A stretch of 36,178 bases of DNA from Ignavibacteriota bacterium (GCA_003155495.1 PMDB01000062.1:36816-72993), one strand, 5' to 3'. Positions 26,032-35,907 are shown, counted from the first letter of the stretch. Numbers and translations: made by a program. The notes: generated from the sequence alone by a model not told the origin.

Positions 26032-26796
26032 CTATATATCAATTCTTGAAAATTTCTCTGCCCCTTTTGGTTCATTCTCGGTTTTTTTAAATAACTTTGT
26101 CAAACTTTGCACAGCAAACCTGATTAATCCGAAGAGGATGTAGAGTGCAAGCATTAGGAAGAGAAGTGTCCCCTTTGAAAATACGACGACAAGCATTCCA
26201 ATGAGCAATCCGACAACTTTCCAAGGATGAGCTTTTATCTGACGTTTGGAAAATTTTGGAATTGTATCATACTTCACACGGCTCACCATCAAGAAAGAGA
26301 GCACAAGAACAAGCCCTGTTAATCCGTCTCCAGTCCAGCCGCTCAAACCAAACCCTTCTCCATAGTATTGAAGAATGAATGCGCAGACTGTGATCGCTTG
26401 CATTGGAATCGGTAACCCATTGAAGTAATCCTTATCGAATCCAACCAATTGAACATTAAACCGCGCTAACCGTATAGCTCCGAACACAACAGGCAGAGCC
26501 GCTATGATGACTCCCCAATTTCCCAATGTGTACAGATATGCCTGATACACCATAAACGACGGCGCTGCGCCAAATGAAACCACATCTGCGAGCGAATCAA
26601 GTTCGACACCAAACTGGCTTGATGAACGCGTAATGCGCGCCATCACTCCATCCAGCGAATCAAAAATAGCGGCAAGAATGATAAACCAAGCTGCCGTCTG
26701 AAAGTGCCCCTGATTGACACTGAGAATGGAAAGAAATCCACAAAAGATATTCAACGTTGTAAAAAGACTTGGAACTACTGCTCGAGTAATTTTCAT
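26032..26796 (-). CDS. pssA: CDP-diacylglycerol-serine O-phosphatidyltransferase
   Basis: This membrane enzyme makes phosphatidylserine from CDP-diacylglycerol and serine. The CDP-alcohol phosphotransferase motif is perfect: Asp49-Gly50, Ala53-Arg54, Gly63, Asp67 and Asp71. About eight hydrophobic segments span the 254 residues, and the C-terminus is cytosolic and charged. Its start overlaps the psd stop by four bases (ATGA), so the decarboxylase and synthase are made together. The pair yields phosphatidylethanolamine. Confidence 0.95.
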   Translation of the reverse strand: MKITRAVVPSLFTTLNIFCGFLSILSVNQGHFQTAAWFIILAAIFDSLDGVMARITRSSSQFGVELDSLADVVSFGAAPSFMVYQAYLYTLGNWGVIIAALPVVFGAIRLARFNVQLVGFDKDYFNGLPIPMQAITVCAFILQYYGEGFGLSGWTGDGLTGLVLVLSFLMVSRVKYDTIPKFSKRQIKAHPWKVVGLLIGMLVVVFSKGTLLFLMLALYILFGLIRFAVQSLTKLFKKTENEPKGAEKFSRIDI

Positions 26797-27470
26797 CTTA
26801 TTTTTTTCTCCGATTCGCTCCGGGGATATTCTCCCAGTATTGTTTCGCCGGCTTTCGTAATATCCCCGATCTGCACGCGAACGTTTACGGACAGAGGGAA
26901 GAACACATCTACACGAGAACCGAATTTAATCATGCCAAACCGTTCACCCATATTCACCGTATCACCCGGTTTCAATAAGCAAACAACACGCCGAGCAACA
27001 AATCCGGCAATTTGTTTGAACATCACTTTGCCGTTCGCACCTTCAAGTCCAACAATCATTTGCTCATTCTTTTCCGATGCCTTGTCTTCGAATGCAGCAA
27101 AGTACTCCCCTTTGACGTATCGGGTGTGCCGTACTGTCCCTGTGATAGGATTGCGATTGACATGAACATCGAGCGGCGACATAAAAATGCTGACCTGCTC
27201 TACATCCGTATGGAAGAATTCATCATCGTGAATTCTTTTTGTAACAATAACTTTGCCATCTGCAGGAGCGATAATAAGATTTTCGCCTTTCGGTGTCGTG
27301 CGCTCGGGATCACGAAAAAAATTTGTTGTAAAACCAAGAAATGCGAGTGAGACCACGATGAGCGAGTAGCGATAGGATTTCGGCTCGATAAAAAGAAGTG
27401 CAATAACAATAATGACAACACATACGGCTGCAATAGTGAAATAGACATCGTATCCATACCTTGTAATCAT
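26793..27470 (-). CDS. psd: Phosphatidylserine decarboxylase
   Basis: This protein is the precursor of a pyruvoyl enzyme that makes phosphatidylethanolamine. It is the short (Psd-A) form, about 225 residues: two hydrophobic helices (YFTIAAVCVVIIVIALLF and SLIVVSLAFLGF), then NFFRDPERTTP, IIAPADGKV, FMSPLDVHVNRNP, FAAFEDKASEKNEQ and the self-cleavage site KFGSRVD, where the Ser becomes the pyruvoyl group. I chose the ATG at 27470, seven bases after the lipA stop; earlier starts at 27497 and 27533 would overlap lipA. The Shine-Dalgarno is weak, so coupling with lipA is likely. Confidence 0.93.
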   Translation of the reverse strand: MITRYGYDVYFTIAAVCVVIIVIALLFIEPKSYRYSLIVVSLAFLGFTTNFFRDPERTTPKGENLIIAPADGKVIVTKRIHDDEFFHTDVEQVSIFMSPLDVHVNRNPITGTVRHTRYVKGEYFAAFEDKASEKNEQMIVGLEGANGKVMFKQIAGFVARRVVCLLKPGDTVNMGERFGMIKFGSRVDVFFPLSVNVRVQIGDITKAGETILGEYPRSESEKKIR

Positions 27471-27477
27471 TGGATTC

Positions 27478-28359
27478 TTAAACCTGTCCTGCTGCATGAT
27501 AAGAACTGCGTACCAATGGTCCAGACTCAACATGCCGGAATCCCATCTTCAATCCTTCTTCTTTCAACATCTTAAACTCATCCGGATGCGCATACCGGTC
27601 AATCGGAAGATGTTCTTTCGTAGGCTGGAGATATTGTCCGAGCGTGAGGATATCACACTGCACAGCACGAGCATCACTCATCACTTCTAAAATTTCTTCC
27701 GTCCGTTCTCCCACACCAAGCATCAATCCTGTCTTCGTCACAAATCCTTTTTTCTTTGCCCGATCAAGCACTTCCAGTGATTGCCGGTAATTTGCCTGAG
27801 GGCGCACTGTCCGATACAAACGCGGAACAGTTTCTAAATTATGATTGAGAATGTCCGGTTTTGCGGCAAGTACGATATCAAGCGCTTCCTTACTTCCTTT
27901 GAAATCAGGAATAAGCACTTCTACCTTGCATCCCGGAACCCGTTCATGAATCAGCCGTATCGTTTCTGCAAATATCGGTGCGCCTCCATCCTTCCGCTCA
28001 TCACGGTTCACAGATGTTATAACCGCATGCCGAATCTTCATCAACTTAACCGCTTCTACAACACGGCGCGCTTCATCCCAGTCTAAGCCATAATCCGGAC
28101 GTCCTGTTTTCACCGCACAGAACCCGCAAGACCGAGTACAAATATCGCCAAGAATCATGAAAGTTGCAGTACCTAAATTCCAACATTCTCCCATATTGGG
28201 ACATCGGGCTTCCTCGCACACTGTGCGCAGGTTATGCGAGCGCATAATGCCATCGAGACGGACATATTCCTTGCCGCCGGGGATTTTTGCTTTTAACCAC
28301 TCCGGGCGTTGAAACCGAGGCGATACCGTTTTTTCTTTTTGTGTTTCTTGAATTTCCAA
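27478..28359 (-). CDS. lipA: Lipoyl synthase
   Basis: LipA inserts two sulfur atoms into the octanoyl chain on E2-type proteins. Both 4Fe-4S sites are visible: the auxiliary CX4CX5C at Cys48, Cys53 and Cys59 ([12 protein letters not shown]), and the radical-SAM CX3CX2C at Cys74, Cys78 and Cys81 (CTRSCGFC). The conserved RSSYHA near the C-terminus coordinates the auxiliary cluster. Length is 293. It starts at a TTG five bases after the E2 stop. It sits between its E2 substrate and psd, with lipB upstream, so octanoylation, sulfur insertion and the target are all encoded in one operon. Confidence 0.96.
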   Translation of the reverse strand: MEIQETQKEKTVSPRFQRPEWLKAKIPGGKEYVRLDGIMRSHNLRTVCEEARCPNMGECWNLGTATFMILGDICTRSCGFCAVKTGRPDYGLDWDEARRVVEAVKLMKIRHAVITSVNRDERKDGGAPIFAETIRLIHERVPGCKVEVLIPDFKGSKEALDIVLAAKPDILNHNLETVPRLYRTVRPQANYRQSLEVLDRAKKKGFVTKTGLMLGVGERTEEILEVMSDARAVQCDILTLGQYLQPTKEHLPIDRYAHPDEFKMLKEEGLKMGFRHVESGPLVRSSYHAAGQV

Positions 28360-28364
28360 AACCG

Positions 28365-29669
28365 TTATTTCACCGATTGAAAGTCAAAATGTTCAAGCTG
28401 CCATTTCACTCGAGACAGGAATTTCCCGCCCGTTGCTCCATCGATGATACGATGGTCAAATGTCATTGTTAAGTACACCACCGACCGAATGCCTATCGAA
28501 TCTTTTCCGGAATCATTCGTCACAACTTGCGGCCGTTTCTTGATCAAACCAACGCCGATAATTGCCGACTGCGGCTGGTTGATAATCGGTGTTCCGATGA
28601 TGCTGCCGAAAATACCATAATTTGTCATCGAAAATGTCCCATCGGCGATGTCGTTGGGCGTTAATTTCTTCGTACGTGCACGAAGAGCAATATCCGTTAA
28701 TGATCGAGCCATATCTACGAAATTTTTCTCTTCAGCGTTGCGCACCACTGGCACAATCAATCCATTGGGCGACGCGACTGCCATGCCGAGATTGATGAAG
28801 TTCTTATAGATGATCGTATCGCCTTCTACCGAGCAATTGACAAGAGGAAATTCTTTCAACGTGCTCACAACCGCATAGGCAAAGAAGGGCGTGTACGTCA
28901 GTTTGAACCCTTGCCGCTTTTCGAACTGTTCTAATATACTCAAACGAAAGTTCACAATCTCGGTCATATCTGCTTCATCAACGACAGTGACATGGGGAGT
29001 AGTATTCACGCTTCGTACCATATGTTCTGCCATCTTCTTCTGGATATTATCCATTTTGACGATGCGATACTTCGGCGACGGGTATTTCTTTGATAATTCC
29101 AAGATATCGACACTGAGAATACTAAAGGACCTGTCATTCGAATATAATTCAGCGGCATTCCGCTCCCGTTGTTTAAGATAGGTGAACACATCATCCTTTG
29201 TCACTCGACCGTTAGAGCCTGACCCTTTAATTTTTTCGAGATCACGTTGTGCGATCCCTTCTCGTTTTGCAATCATCTTTACAAGCGGAGAATAGAATCG
29301 TTGTGCGTTACGTTTTTGCTCCCAGTCTTGAACGATTGACAACTGATCTTGCGGTACACCAATGTCTTCTTGAGGCTTCTTTGCAGTCGCTTCAGGACTT
29401 ACATCTTGGTATGTGTCTATGCTGATCGATGCATCTGTTTCGATATATGCTATGATTGTTCCGACCAAAACAGTATCGTGTTCTTTCGCAAAGACCTTCG
29501 CTACTATCCCGCTGACCGGCGATGGAATTTCCGAGTCGACTTTATCGGTGCTGATTTCGAGGAGTGTTTCGTCTTTTTCAATCTTCTCCCCCAGATTTTT
29601 TACCCATCGGAGAATCGTCCCCTCCTGAATGCTTTCTCCCATCTTCGGCATAATGATTTCAACTTGCAT
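28365..29669 (-). CDS. 2-oxoacid dehydrogenase E2 (dihydrolipoyl acyltransferase)
   Basis: E2 forms the core of the complex and transfers the acyl group from the lipoyl arm to CoA. From the ATG at 29669 (AAAGG upstream), the 434-residue protein has one lipoyl domain with the lipoylated Lys43 in STDKVDSE, a linker, a peripheral subunit-binding domain ([13 protein letters not shown], then [13 protein letters not shown]) and the catalytic domain ending [11 protein letters not shown] with its active-site His. Which 2-oxoacid is used (pyruvate, branched-chain or 2-oxoglutarate) is not decided by sequence; the fused E1 neighbour fits pyruvate or branched-chain acids. It is 11 bases after E1. Confidence 0.93.
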   Translation of the reverse strand: MQVEIIMPKMGESIQEGTILRWVKNLGEKIEKDETLLEISTDKVDSEIPSPVSGIVAKVFAKEHDTVLVGTIIAYIETDASISIDTYQDVSPEATAKKPQEDIGVPQDQLSIVQDWEQKRNAQRFYSPLVKMIAKREGIAQRDLEKIKGSGSNGRVTKDDVFTYLKQRERNAAELYSNDRSFSILSVDILELSKKYPSPKYRIVKMDNIQKKMAEHMVRSVNTTPHVTVVDEADMTEIVNFRLSILEQFEKRQGFKLTYTPFFAYAVVSTLKEFPLVNCSVEGDTIIYKNFINLGMAVASPNGLIVPVVRNAEEKNFVDMARSLTDIALRARTKKLTPNDIADGTFSMTNYGIFGSIIGTPIINQPQSAIIGVGLIKKRPQVVTNDSGKDSIGIRSVVYLTMTFDHRIIDGATGGKFLSRVKWQLEHFDFQSVK

Positions 29670-29680
29670 ACATGCCTTTC

Positions 29681-31729
29681 TCAATATCCTGCAAGTTGTT
29701 CAAGAGCGGCGAGTATTTTCTGTTTGTTCGGCAGCATGGCATCTTCCAGTGGTGGGCTGTACGGAACCGGCAAGTCTAATGCAGCTACGCGCATAACGGG
29801 CGCATCGAGATGTTCAAAACAATTCTTCACGATAAGTGCGACAACTTCGGCGCCAAAACCAGCCGTCAGAGTATCTTCATGAATCACGGCAACTCTATTG
29901 GTTTTCTTGACTGATCGATAGATCGCTTCCTCGTCTAACGGATTTAACGTGCGCAAATCGATCACCTCCACACTCACGCCATTCGATTCCATCATTCGTG
30001 CAGCTTCCAACGATTGATGCACCATCGCTCCGTAAGTAACAACTGTAAGATCATTCCCTTGACGTCGTATTGCCGCGACTCCAAAAGGCAGGACATAATC
30101 AACATCGGGTTCAGGTGTGGATGCATACCCCTGTCGATACAATCCTTTATGCTCCATAAAGATTACAGGGTCGTCGCCGCGAATAGCCGACTTCAACAAT
30201 CCTTTCGCATCTGCTGCTGTGGATGGGAATGCTAACCGGATTCCCGGAATGTGTGCCATAAATCCTTCGATGCATTGACTGTGATAATGTCCGCCATGAA
30301 TGTAACCGCCAACGGGAACCCGAATAACCATCGGACACGACCACATTCCATTGGATCGATACCTCATCATCGCCAGTTCATCGCGAATCTGCGTAAATGC
30401 CGGCCAGATATAATCGCCAAATTGGATTTCCGGAACCGGAGTCCAACCTTTTAATGACATACCGATTGCGACACCGACAATGCTTGCCTCTGCTAATGGC
30501 GAATTAAATGTCCGTTCAATTCCATATTTCGTTAGAAGACCTTTCGTCGCCGTGAAGACTCCGCCTTTTCTATCGGCAACATCCTGGCCAAACACAACCA
30601 TCTTCGGATTACTGCTCATCTCCTCATTCAAAGTATGATTGATAGCATCCACCATCACAATTTTGTTTCCGGAATGTTCCGGTTCGATAAATTCCGATGG
30701 TGGAGTTGCATGTGCATTTCCATACACATGCTGCAGAACTGTTGAAGGATCCGGAAGCCGTTGATTCTCTGCCCATTCAGCAGCAGATTCAACGGTGCAC
30801 CTTATTTCCTCTTTCATCTCCGTTATTTCATTTTCACCTAAATATCCTTGTTCAAGAAGAAACCGCGTCAACCGTAGAACTGGATCACGCGTGAGATCTT
30901 GCTCGATATCTTCCGCTTTTCTATATTTTTTCGGATCATCCGATGATGAATGCGGCGAGAGTCGAACAACATGTGCCTGTATTAAAGATGGACCATTATT
31001 ACTCCGCGCATGATGCACAGCTTTCTGCATCGCAGTAAACGTTTCTGCCACATCAGTGCCATCGCATTGAAAATGTTCCATTCCTTTAAAACCCTTTGTC
31101 GCCTCATAGATCGACCCGCCCGCTGTTTGGGTTGTCACGGGGACAGAAATTGCGAGTTTGTTATCTTGAATAAAAAAGATGACCGGTAACACTTCACGCG
31201 CTGCCCAATTCACAGCCTCAAAGAATTCACCTTCACTGGTTGCACCTTCTCCGGAAGAGACATAGACGACTTCGTCGCACTTGTCCTTCTTTATTGCAAG
31301 CGCAACTCCCACTGCCTGAAGATATTGTGTTCCTGTCGGACTTGATTGGGATACAATACGAAGATCTTTTTTTCCGAAATGCCCAGGCATTTGTCTCGCC
31401 CCGCTCGCTGGATCTTCCCCCCGATGCAATGCCGCAAGAAAGATTTCTTCAGATGTTATTCCATATTTGAGGACAAATGCTTGGTCCCTATAGTATGGAA
31501 AAGCCCAGTCGTAACCGGGCTTGAGAGCTGTCGCAGCAGCAATTTGGGCTGCCTCATGTCCTGAACCGCCTACATGAAAAAAAATCTTCCCTTGCTTAAA
31601 AAGCGTTTCTTGCTTCTCATCCATCCGTCGGGAAAGAAGCATGATTCGATATGCGTGAACCAATTCTTCATTCGACAATCCGATCAAGTTCACATCATGT
31701 ATTTGAACTGCTTCCGTTACATCGCTCAC
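29681..31729 (-). CDS. 2-oxoacid dehydrogenase E1, alpha-beta fusion
   Basis: E1 is the thiamine-dependent decarboxylase of the complex. The 682-residue protein is one chain: the alpha domain (about 1-330) has the thiamine motif starting GEGATSEGEF (Gly160 to Asn190), and the beta domain (about 345-682) begins NKIVMVDAINHTLNEEM and contains FGQDVADRKGGVF and GFMAHIPGIRLAFPS. Most bacteria encode the two halves as separate genes, so this is a natural fusion, known in Bacteroidota and Chlorobi. GTG start with AAGGAG about eleven bases before. It follows lipB by 49 bases and precedes E2 by 11. Substrate is pyruvate or a branched-chain 2-oxoacid. Confidence 0.93.
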   Translation of the reverse strand: MSDVTEAVQIHDVNLIGLSNEELVHAYRIMLLSRRMDEKQETLFKQGKIFFHVGGSGHEAAQIAAATALKPGYDWAFPYYRDQAFVLKYGITSEEIFLAALHRGEDPASGARQMPGHFGKKDLRIVSQSSPTGTQYLQAVGVALAIKKDKCDEVVYVSSGEGATSEGEFFEAVNWAAREVLPVIFFIQDNKLAISVPVTTQTAGGSIYEATKGFKGMEHFQCDGTDVAETFTAMQKAVHHARSNNGPSLIQAHVVRLSPHSSSDDPKKYRKAEDIEQDLTRDPVLRLTRFLLEQGYLGENEITEMKEEIRCTVESAAEWAENQRLPDPSTVLQHVYGNAHATPPSEFIEPEHSGNKIVMVDAINHTLNEEMSSNPKMVVFGQDVADRKGGVFTATKGLLTKYGIERTFNSPLAEASIVGVAIGMSLKGWTPVPEIQFGDYIWPAFTQIRDELAMMRYRSNGMWSCPMVIRVPVGGYIHGGHYHSQCIEGFMAHIPGIRLAFPSTAADAKGLLKSAIRGDDPVIFMEHKGLYRQGYASTPEPDVDYVLPFGVAAIRRQGNDLTVVTYGAMVHQSLEAARMMESNGVSVEVIDLRTLNPLDEEAIYRSVKKTNRVAVIHEDTLTAGFGAEVVALIVKNCFEHLDAPVMRVAALDLPVPYSPPLEDAMLPNKQKILAALEQLAGY

Positions 31730-31778
31730 TTTTTGTGAGACTCCTTATAGAACAAAATAAATCTCCGTCGCCGAAACT

Positions 31779-32513
31779 TCATTGAGTTGCAAGATTCTGC
31801 GATAGTTCTTTCTCTTTTTCTTCCGTATTCAAATTCTGTATCATTGCGTTCAATGCTTCTTTATCTATCCAACGAGGCTGATTGCCGAAGACATTAGCAA
31901 AGGAATAAACCAATGCTTCCTGAACAGATTGAAATGGAAGTACCTGCCCCAATATTTTCTGCATCGATGTGACGCCTTTATGGAAAATACCGCAAGGAAT
32001 GATCCGATTGAACTTTTCTAAATCGGTATTCACATTAAGTGCAAATCCATGCATCGTTACCCAACGGCTTACTTTCACTCCAATAGCTGCAATCTTCTCG
32101 CCCTGCACCCATACGCCAGTCATTTCCTTTTCACGCCCTGCTGAAATTCCGAATTTCACTAACGTCTGAATAATCACTTCTTCGATACTCCTCAGGTACC
32201 GGTGAACATCTAAAAAGTAATTGTTGAGATCGAGAATGGGATAAACGACGATCTGACCGGGGCCATGATAGGTCACATCCCCGCCGCGATCGACGTGAAA
32301 AACATCCGTACCGCCAGCCTTCAGTTCTTCTTCTGAAGCAAGGAGATGATTGTCGTCGCTTCCTTTCCCAAGCGTATACACATGTTCGTGTTCTGTGAGA
32401 AGGAGAACATCTTCCACAGCAGCGGATTGACGGAGTGCCAGTATCCCCTGCTGAAGCAACCATGCATCTGCATATTTGGTTCGTTTAATGTCTGAAACGA
32501 GAAGAGGAATCAA
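31779..32513 (-). CDS. lipB: Octanoyltransferase LipB
   Basis: LipB moves octanoate from acyl carrier protein to the lipoyl domain of E2. Signature motifs are RGGDVTYHGPGQIVVYPI (about 76-93) and the HGFALNVN loop. The catalytic Cys174 in IIPCGI and Lys147 in IGVKV are both present. Length 244. A TTG start is used, with AGAG seven to eight bases upstream. It lies between lpdA (22 bases) and E1 (49 bases), so the lipoylation enzymes are made with the complex they modify. Confidence 0.95.
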   Translation of the reverse strand: MIPLLVSDIKRTKYADAWLLQQGILALRQSAAVEDVLLLTEHEHVYTLGKGSDDNHLLASEEELKAGGTDVFHVDRGGDVTYHGPGQIVVYPILDLNNYFLDVHRYLRSIEEVIIQTLVKFGISAGREKEMTGVWVQGEKIAAIGVKVSRWVTMHGFALNVNTDLEKFNRIIPCGIFHKGVTSMQKILGQVLPFQSVQEALVYSFANVFGNQPRWIDKEALNAMIQNLNTEEKEKELSQNLATQ

Positions 32514-32535
32514 TCAGTTTCTCTTTTCAAAAACC

Positions 32536-33930
32536 TTAAATGTTGATTGCAACATCGAACGCCTGACCGGCGGCTTCCATCACTGCTTCCGACAACGTCG
32601 GATGTGCATGCATGGTATTATGCAATTCTTCCCATGTCGTTTCCAGTGCTTTCGCCATGCCAAGCTCGGCAATCATTTCTGTCGCTTCCGAGCCAATGAT
32701 GTGGGCACCAAGCAATTCTCCGTATTTTTCATCAAAGACTAATTTCACTGTCCCTTCAGTTTCACCAATTGCCATCGCCTTACCCAACGGGCGAAACGGA
32801 AAACGGCCAATTTTGACTTTATATCCTTTGGCAACTGCCGCTTCTTCCGTCAAACCTACGCTTGCAACCTGCGGTTGACAATATGTGCAGCTTGGAATGT
32901 TTAATTTATCGATACCATGTTTCGCTTTCCCTGCTATGTGGTCGACAGCAACAATTCCTTCGTGCGAAGCGACGTGCGCTAATAACGGCTGACCCGATGC
33001 ATCGCCAATAGCGTAGATTCCATCGATATTGGTTTTTCCAAATTCATTGACACTGATGAAACCGCGCTCGGTCTTCACTCCGACCGCTTCAAGTCCGAGA
33101 TTTTCAATATTCGCCTGAACACCAACTGCCATCAGTGCAAGGTCTGCCTTAATATCTTTCTTTCCATCGTTATCAGAAACCGTCACCGTCACTTCATGAT
33201 CGATCTTCACACTTTCGACCTTCGTGTTCGTGAGAATATCAATTCCGGATTTCTTTAGACTGGTATCAAGAATTTTTGTAATCTCCTTGTCCTCGATCGG
33301 AAGAATCGATGGCAGCATTTCCACAATAGTTACTTTGGTTCCGAATGAATTGTAGAAATACGCAAACTCTACTCCGATAGCTCCGCCGCCAATGACAATC
33401 AGTGATTTTGGCTGCTCCGTCAGCGACATTGCCTCTGTACTCGTGATGATTTTCTTCCGATCAATAGTAACGCCGGGAACCGAGCGCGGCCTTCCGCCTG
33501 TAGCGAGAATAATGCTTTTCGATTTGATTGTATCTGTGACTTTGCCGTCTTTTGTCACTTCAATGGAATTTCTACCGATAAGTTTCGCTGTTCCGGAAAT
33601 GGTTTCGATCTTATTCTTCTTCATTAAATATTCAACACCTTTGGAGATGCGATCAGCAACTCCGCGGCTTCTCGCAATAATCTTGGAAAAGTCATACGTA
33701 AGCCCGGTATGAGAAATGCCGAATTCCTGCGACTTCTTAAAAGCATTATACAATTCTGCACTTTTGATGAGTGCTTTTGATGGAACACATCCCCAATTGA
33801 GGCATACGCCGCCAAGTTTATCACGTTCCACCAGACCAATTTTCATCCCAAGCTGCGCAGCTCGAATTGCCGCTACATAACCGCCTGGACCGCCTCCGAT
33901 CACTGTCACATCGTATTGCCGCTCTGCCAT
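32536..33930 (-). CDS. lpdA: Dihydrolipoyl dehydrogenase (E3)
   Basis: E3 reoxidises the dihydrolipoyl arm and reduces NAD. The 464-residue protein from the ATG at 33930 shows the FAD-binding VIGGGPGGYVAAI at the N-terminus, the redox disulfide Cys43/Cys48 in GGVCLNWGCVPSK, the NAD-binding IGGGAIGVEFAYFY and the catalytic HAHPTLSEA near the end. A TTG seven codons earlier is in frame but less likely; AGAAAGAA precedes the ATG. It is the first gene of the long minus-strand operon and serves E1/E2 downstream. Confidence 0.96.
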   Translation of the reverse strand: MAERQYDVTVIGGGPGGYVAAIRAAQLGMKIGLVERDKLGGVCLNWGCVPSKALIKSAELYNAFKKSQEFGISHTGLTYDFSKIIARSRGVADRISKGVEYLMKKNKIETISGTAKLIGRNSIEVTKDGKVTDTIKSKSIILATGGRPRSVPGVTIDRKKIITSTEAMSLTEQPKSLIVIGGGAIGVEFAYFYNSFGTKVTIVEMLPSILPIEDKEITKILDTSLKKSGIDILTNTKVESVKIDHEVTVTVSDNDGKKDIKADLALMAVGVQANIENLGLEAVGVKTERGFISVNEFGKTNIDGIYAIGDASGQPLLAHVASHEGIVAVDHIAGKAKHGIDKLNIPSCTYCQPQVASVGLTEEAAVAKGYKVKIGRFPFRPLGKAMAIGETEGTVKLVFDEKYGELLGAHIIGSEATEMIAELGMAKALETTWEELHNTMHAHPTLSEAVMEAAGQAFDVAINI

Positions 33931-33971
33931 AGTATTCTTTCTATTGAACAAAATATCGCTTTTCCGCGCTT

Positions 33972-34000
33972 AATATAGTCAGAAGTGTTCCGAAAGGCAA
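33972..34000 (-). promoter_or_regulatory. Promoter candidate of the lpdA-sucD operon
   Basis: On the minus strand TTGCCT (34000-33995) and TATATT (33977-33972) have a 17-base spacer. A transcript from near 33965 would have a leader of about 35 bases before lpdA. It is the best match in the divergent gap to smpB. Confidence 0.5.
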
Positions 34001-34168
34001 AGCAGTCAAACTTCGCTCTACCCACCTTCTATGAAACAATGAATCATCTCATCCGAGTTCCCGTTTGATGAATAAATTGTTCTTCCCATTCACGCCAAAA
34101 GTTCCGGTAAGGTATTACAGCGCTCTTTCTGATGAATTTTATCTCATAGAATAAATTAAGAATTCTCA

Positions 34169-34197
34169 TTGATTCTTTTTTACTTTTCAGGTATGTT
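34169..34197 (+). promoter_or_regulatory. Promoter candidate of smpB
   Basis: TTGATT at 34169-34174 and TATGTT at 34192-34197 have a 17-base spacer. Transcription from about 34204 would leave only about 12 bases before the smpB ATG, with no visible Shine-Dalgarno, so the message would be nearly leaderless. Confidence 0.42.
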
Positions 34198-34215
34198 AAA
34201 AACAAAAATGTGCAG

Positions 34216-34677
34216 ATGGCAGAAGCACCACAACGTATCTCAATAAGCAACCGCAAGGCACGGCACGATTATTTCATCATCGAAGCGTTTGAAGCTGGCA
34301 TTGTTCTCACCGGCACCGAGGTGAAGTCGCTGCGACAGGGCAATGCAAATCTCCAGGACAGTTATGCTGAATTGAGAAGCGGTGAAGTATGGTTGGAAGG
34401 AATGCATATCAATCCGTACGAGCATGGCAGTATTTACAATCACGAACCTCGACGCAAACGGAAGCTGTTGCTGCAGAAAAAACAAATCCGAAAGCTGTTG
34501 GGAGGATTGAAAGAAAAAGGATTAACGCTCGTTCCCTTGTCTGTGTATTTCAAGGGACCGTACGCAAAAGTAGAACTCGCGCTCGCGCGCGGCAAAAAAA
34601 GTTATGATAAGCGTGAAGCAATTGCTAAGCGAGAATCTGATCGAAACCTTGCTCGACTGAAAAGGAGTAGAACGTAA
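34216..34677 (+). CDS. smpB: SsrA-binding protein SmpB
   Basis: SmpB carries tmRNA to stalled ribosomes. The 153-residue protein shows the family marks NRKARHDYFIIEAFEAGIVLTGTEVKSLR, ANLQDSYAE, and YEHGSIYNHEPRRKRKLLLQKKQIRKL, with a basic C-terminal tail including YDKREAIAKRESDR. The ATG at 34216 is used; a GTG two codons earlier is in frame. No Shine-Dalgarno is clear. tyrS starts three bases after its stop. The tmRNA gene is not in the window. Confidence 0.95.
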   Translation: MAEAPQRISISNRKARHDYFIIEAFEAGIVLTGTEVKSLRQGNANLQDSYAELRSGEVWLEGMHINPYEHGSIYNHEPRRKRKLLLQKKQIRKLLGGLKEKGLTLVPLSVYFKGPYAKVELALARGKKSYDKREAIAKRESDRNLARLKRSRT

Positions 34678-34680
34678 GAA

Positions 34681-35907
34681 TTGTTCCCCCCCATCAATGA
34701 ACAAATGGATGTGATCAAGCGCGGAGTCTTCGAAATTATTCCGGAAGAAGATCTCGTCAAGAAGCTTGAACATTCCATCAAAACAAAGAAGCCGCTCAAC
34801 ATCAAACTTGGCTGCGACCCAAGCCGTCCTGATTTACATTTAGGGCATTCTGTAGTCCTTCGCAAACTTCGGCAATTCCAAAACCTCGGACACCAAGCAA
34901 TCCTTATCATCGGCGATTTTACCGGAATGATCGGAGACCCATCGGGAAAAAGCAAAACACGTCCTTCACTGACTCTTGCAGAAACACGTCAGAATGGTCA
35001 GTCCTACTTCGAACAAGCAACGAAGATCCTTTCGTCTCAACGAGTAACAATGCAGTATAATTCCGAGTGGTTAAACAAGATGAGCTTTGCCGATGTTATC
35101 CGGCTTGCAAGTAAATATACGGTTGCACGAATGTTGGAGCGTGATGATTTTACAGTTCGCTACAAAGCCGGCGAACCGATCAGCGTGCATGAATTCCTCT
35201 ACCCTCTGGCACAAGCGATGGACTCGGTTGCTATTCATTCTGATGTTGAACTCGGCGGAACAGATCAAAAATTTAACCTCCTGGTTGGAAGAGATATCCA
35301 GCGTGAATTCGGTCAGGAACCGCAAGTGATATTAATGATGCCCATTCTTGCCGGCACGGATGGTATTGAGAAGATGAGTAAATCTCTCGATAACTACATT
35401 GGCGTGAGCGATACGCCAAAAGATATCTATGGCAAGACGCTCAGTATTCCCGATAAATTAATCTATCAGTATTTCGAGTTGGCAACCGATGTTCCGAAGA
35501 AAGAACTTTTAGAAATCAAAAAGTCTTTGGACAATCCAAATACCAATCCTCGCGATATAAAGCGTACACTCGCACGGACGTTTGTCCGGATGTATCATTC
35601 ACAGGAAGCGGCAACTGCCGCCGAAGAAGAATTCGATAGAATATTCGTAGAGAAAAGTATTCCGGACGATATAGAAGAATTTACGGTAAGCGCTCCTATG
35701 ACTATTATCGCTTTGATGGCAGAAGCAAAACTCGCCGCTTCAAAGGGTGAAGCGCGGCGGTTGGTCGATCAAGGCGGCGTGAGTATTGACGGCGAACGTA
35801 TTTCCGATCCCAATGTACTTCTACCGGATAAAAGTGAATTTATTCTTAAAGTTGGTAAACGAAGATTTTTAAAAGTTAAAAAACCGTTGACATATACAAA
35901 CTCATGA
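34681..35907 (+). CDS. tyrS: Tyrosyl-tRNA synthetase
   Basis: This class I synthetase charges tRNA-Tyr. HIGH corresponds to HLGH at residues 53-56, and KMSKS is exact at 231-235. The C-terminal 70 residues form an S4 RNA-binding domain (LAASKGEARRLVDQGGVSIDGERI). The 408-residue length and sequence resemble the TyrS subgroup with the LGCDPSRPDLHLGH opening. The start is TTG three bases after smpB, with AAAGGAG 13 bases before; an ATG eight codons later lacks a ribosome site. It is probably co-transcribed with smpB. Confidence 0.94.
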   Translation: MFPPINEQMDVIKRGVFEIIPEEDLVKKLEHSIKTKKPLNIKLGCDPSRPDLHLGHSVVLRKLRQFQNLGHQAILIIGDFTGMIGDPSGKSKTRPSLTLAETRQNGQSYFEQATKILSSQRVTMQYNSEWLNKMSFADVIRLASKYTVARMLERDDFTVRYKAGEPISVHEFLYPLAQAMDSVAIHSDVELGGTDQKFNLLVGRDIQREFGQEPQVILMMPILAGTDGIEKMSKSLDNYIGVSDTPKDIYGKTLSIPDKLIYQYFELATDVPKKELLEIKKSLDNPNTNPRDIKRTLARTFVRMYHSQEAATAAEEEFDRIFVEKSIPDDIEEFTVSAPMTIIALMAEAKLAASKGEARRLVDQGGVSIDGERISDPNVLLPDKSEFILKVGKRRFLKVKKPLTYTNS

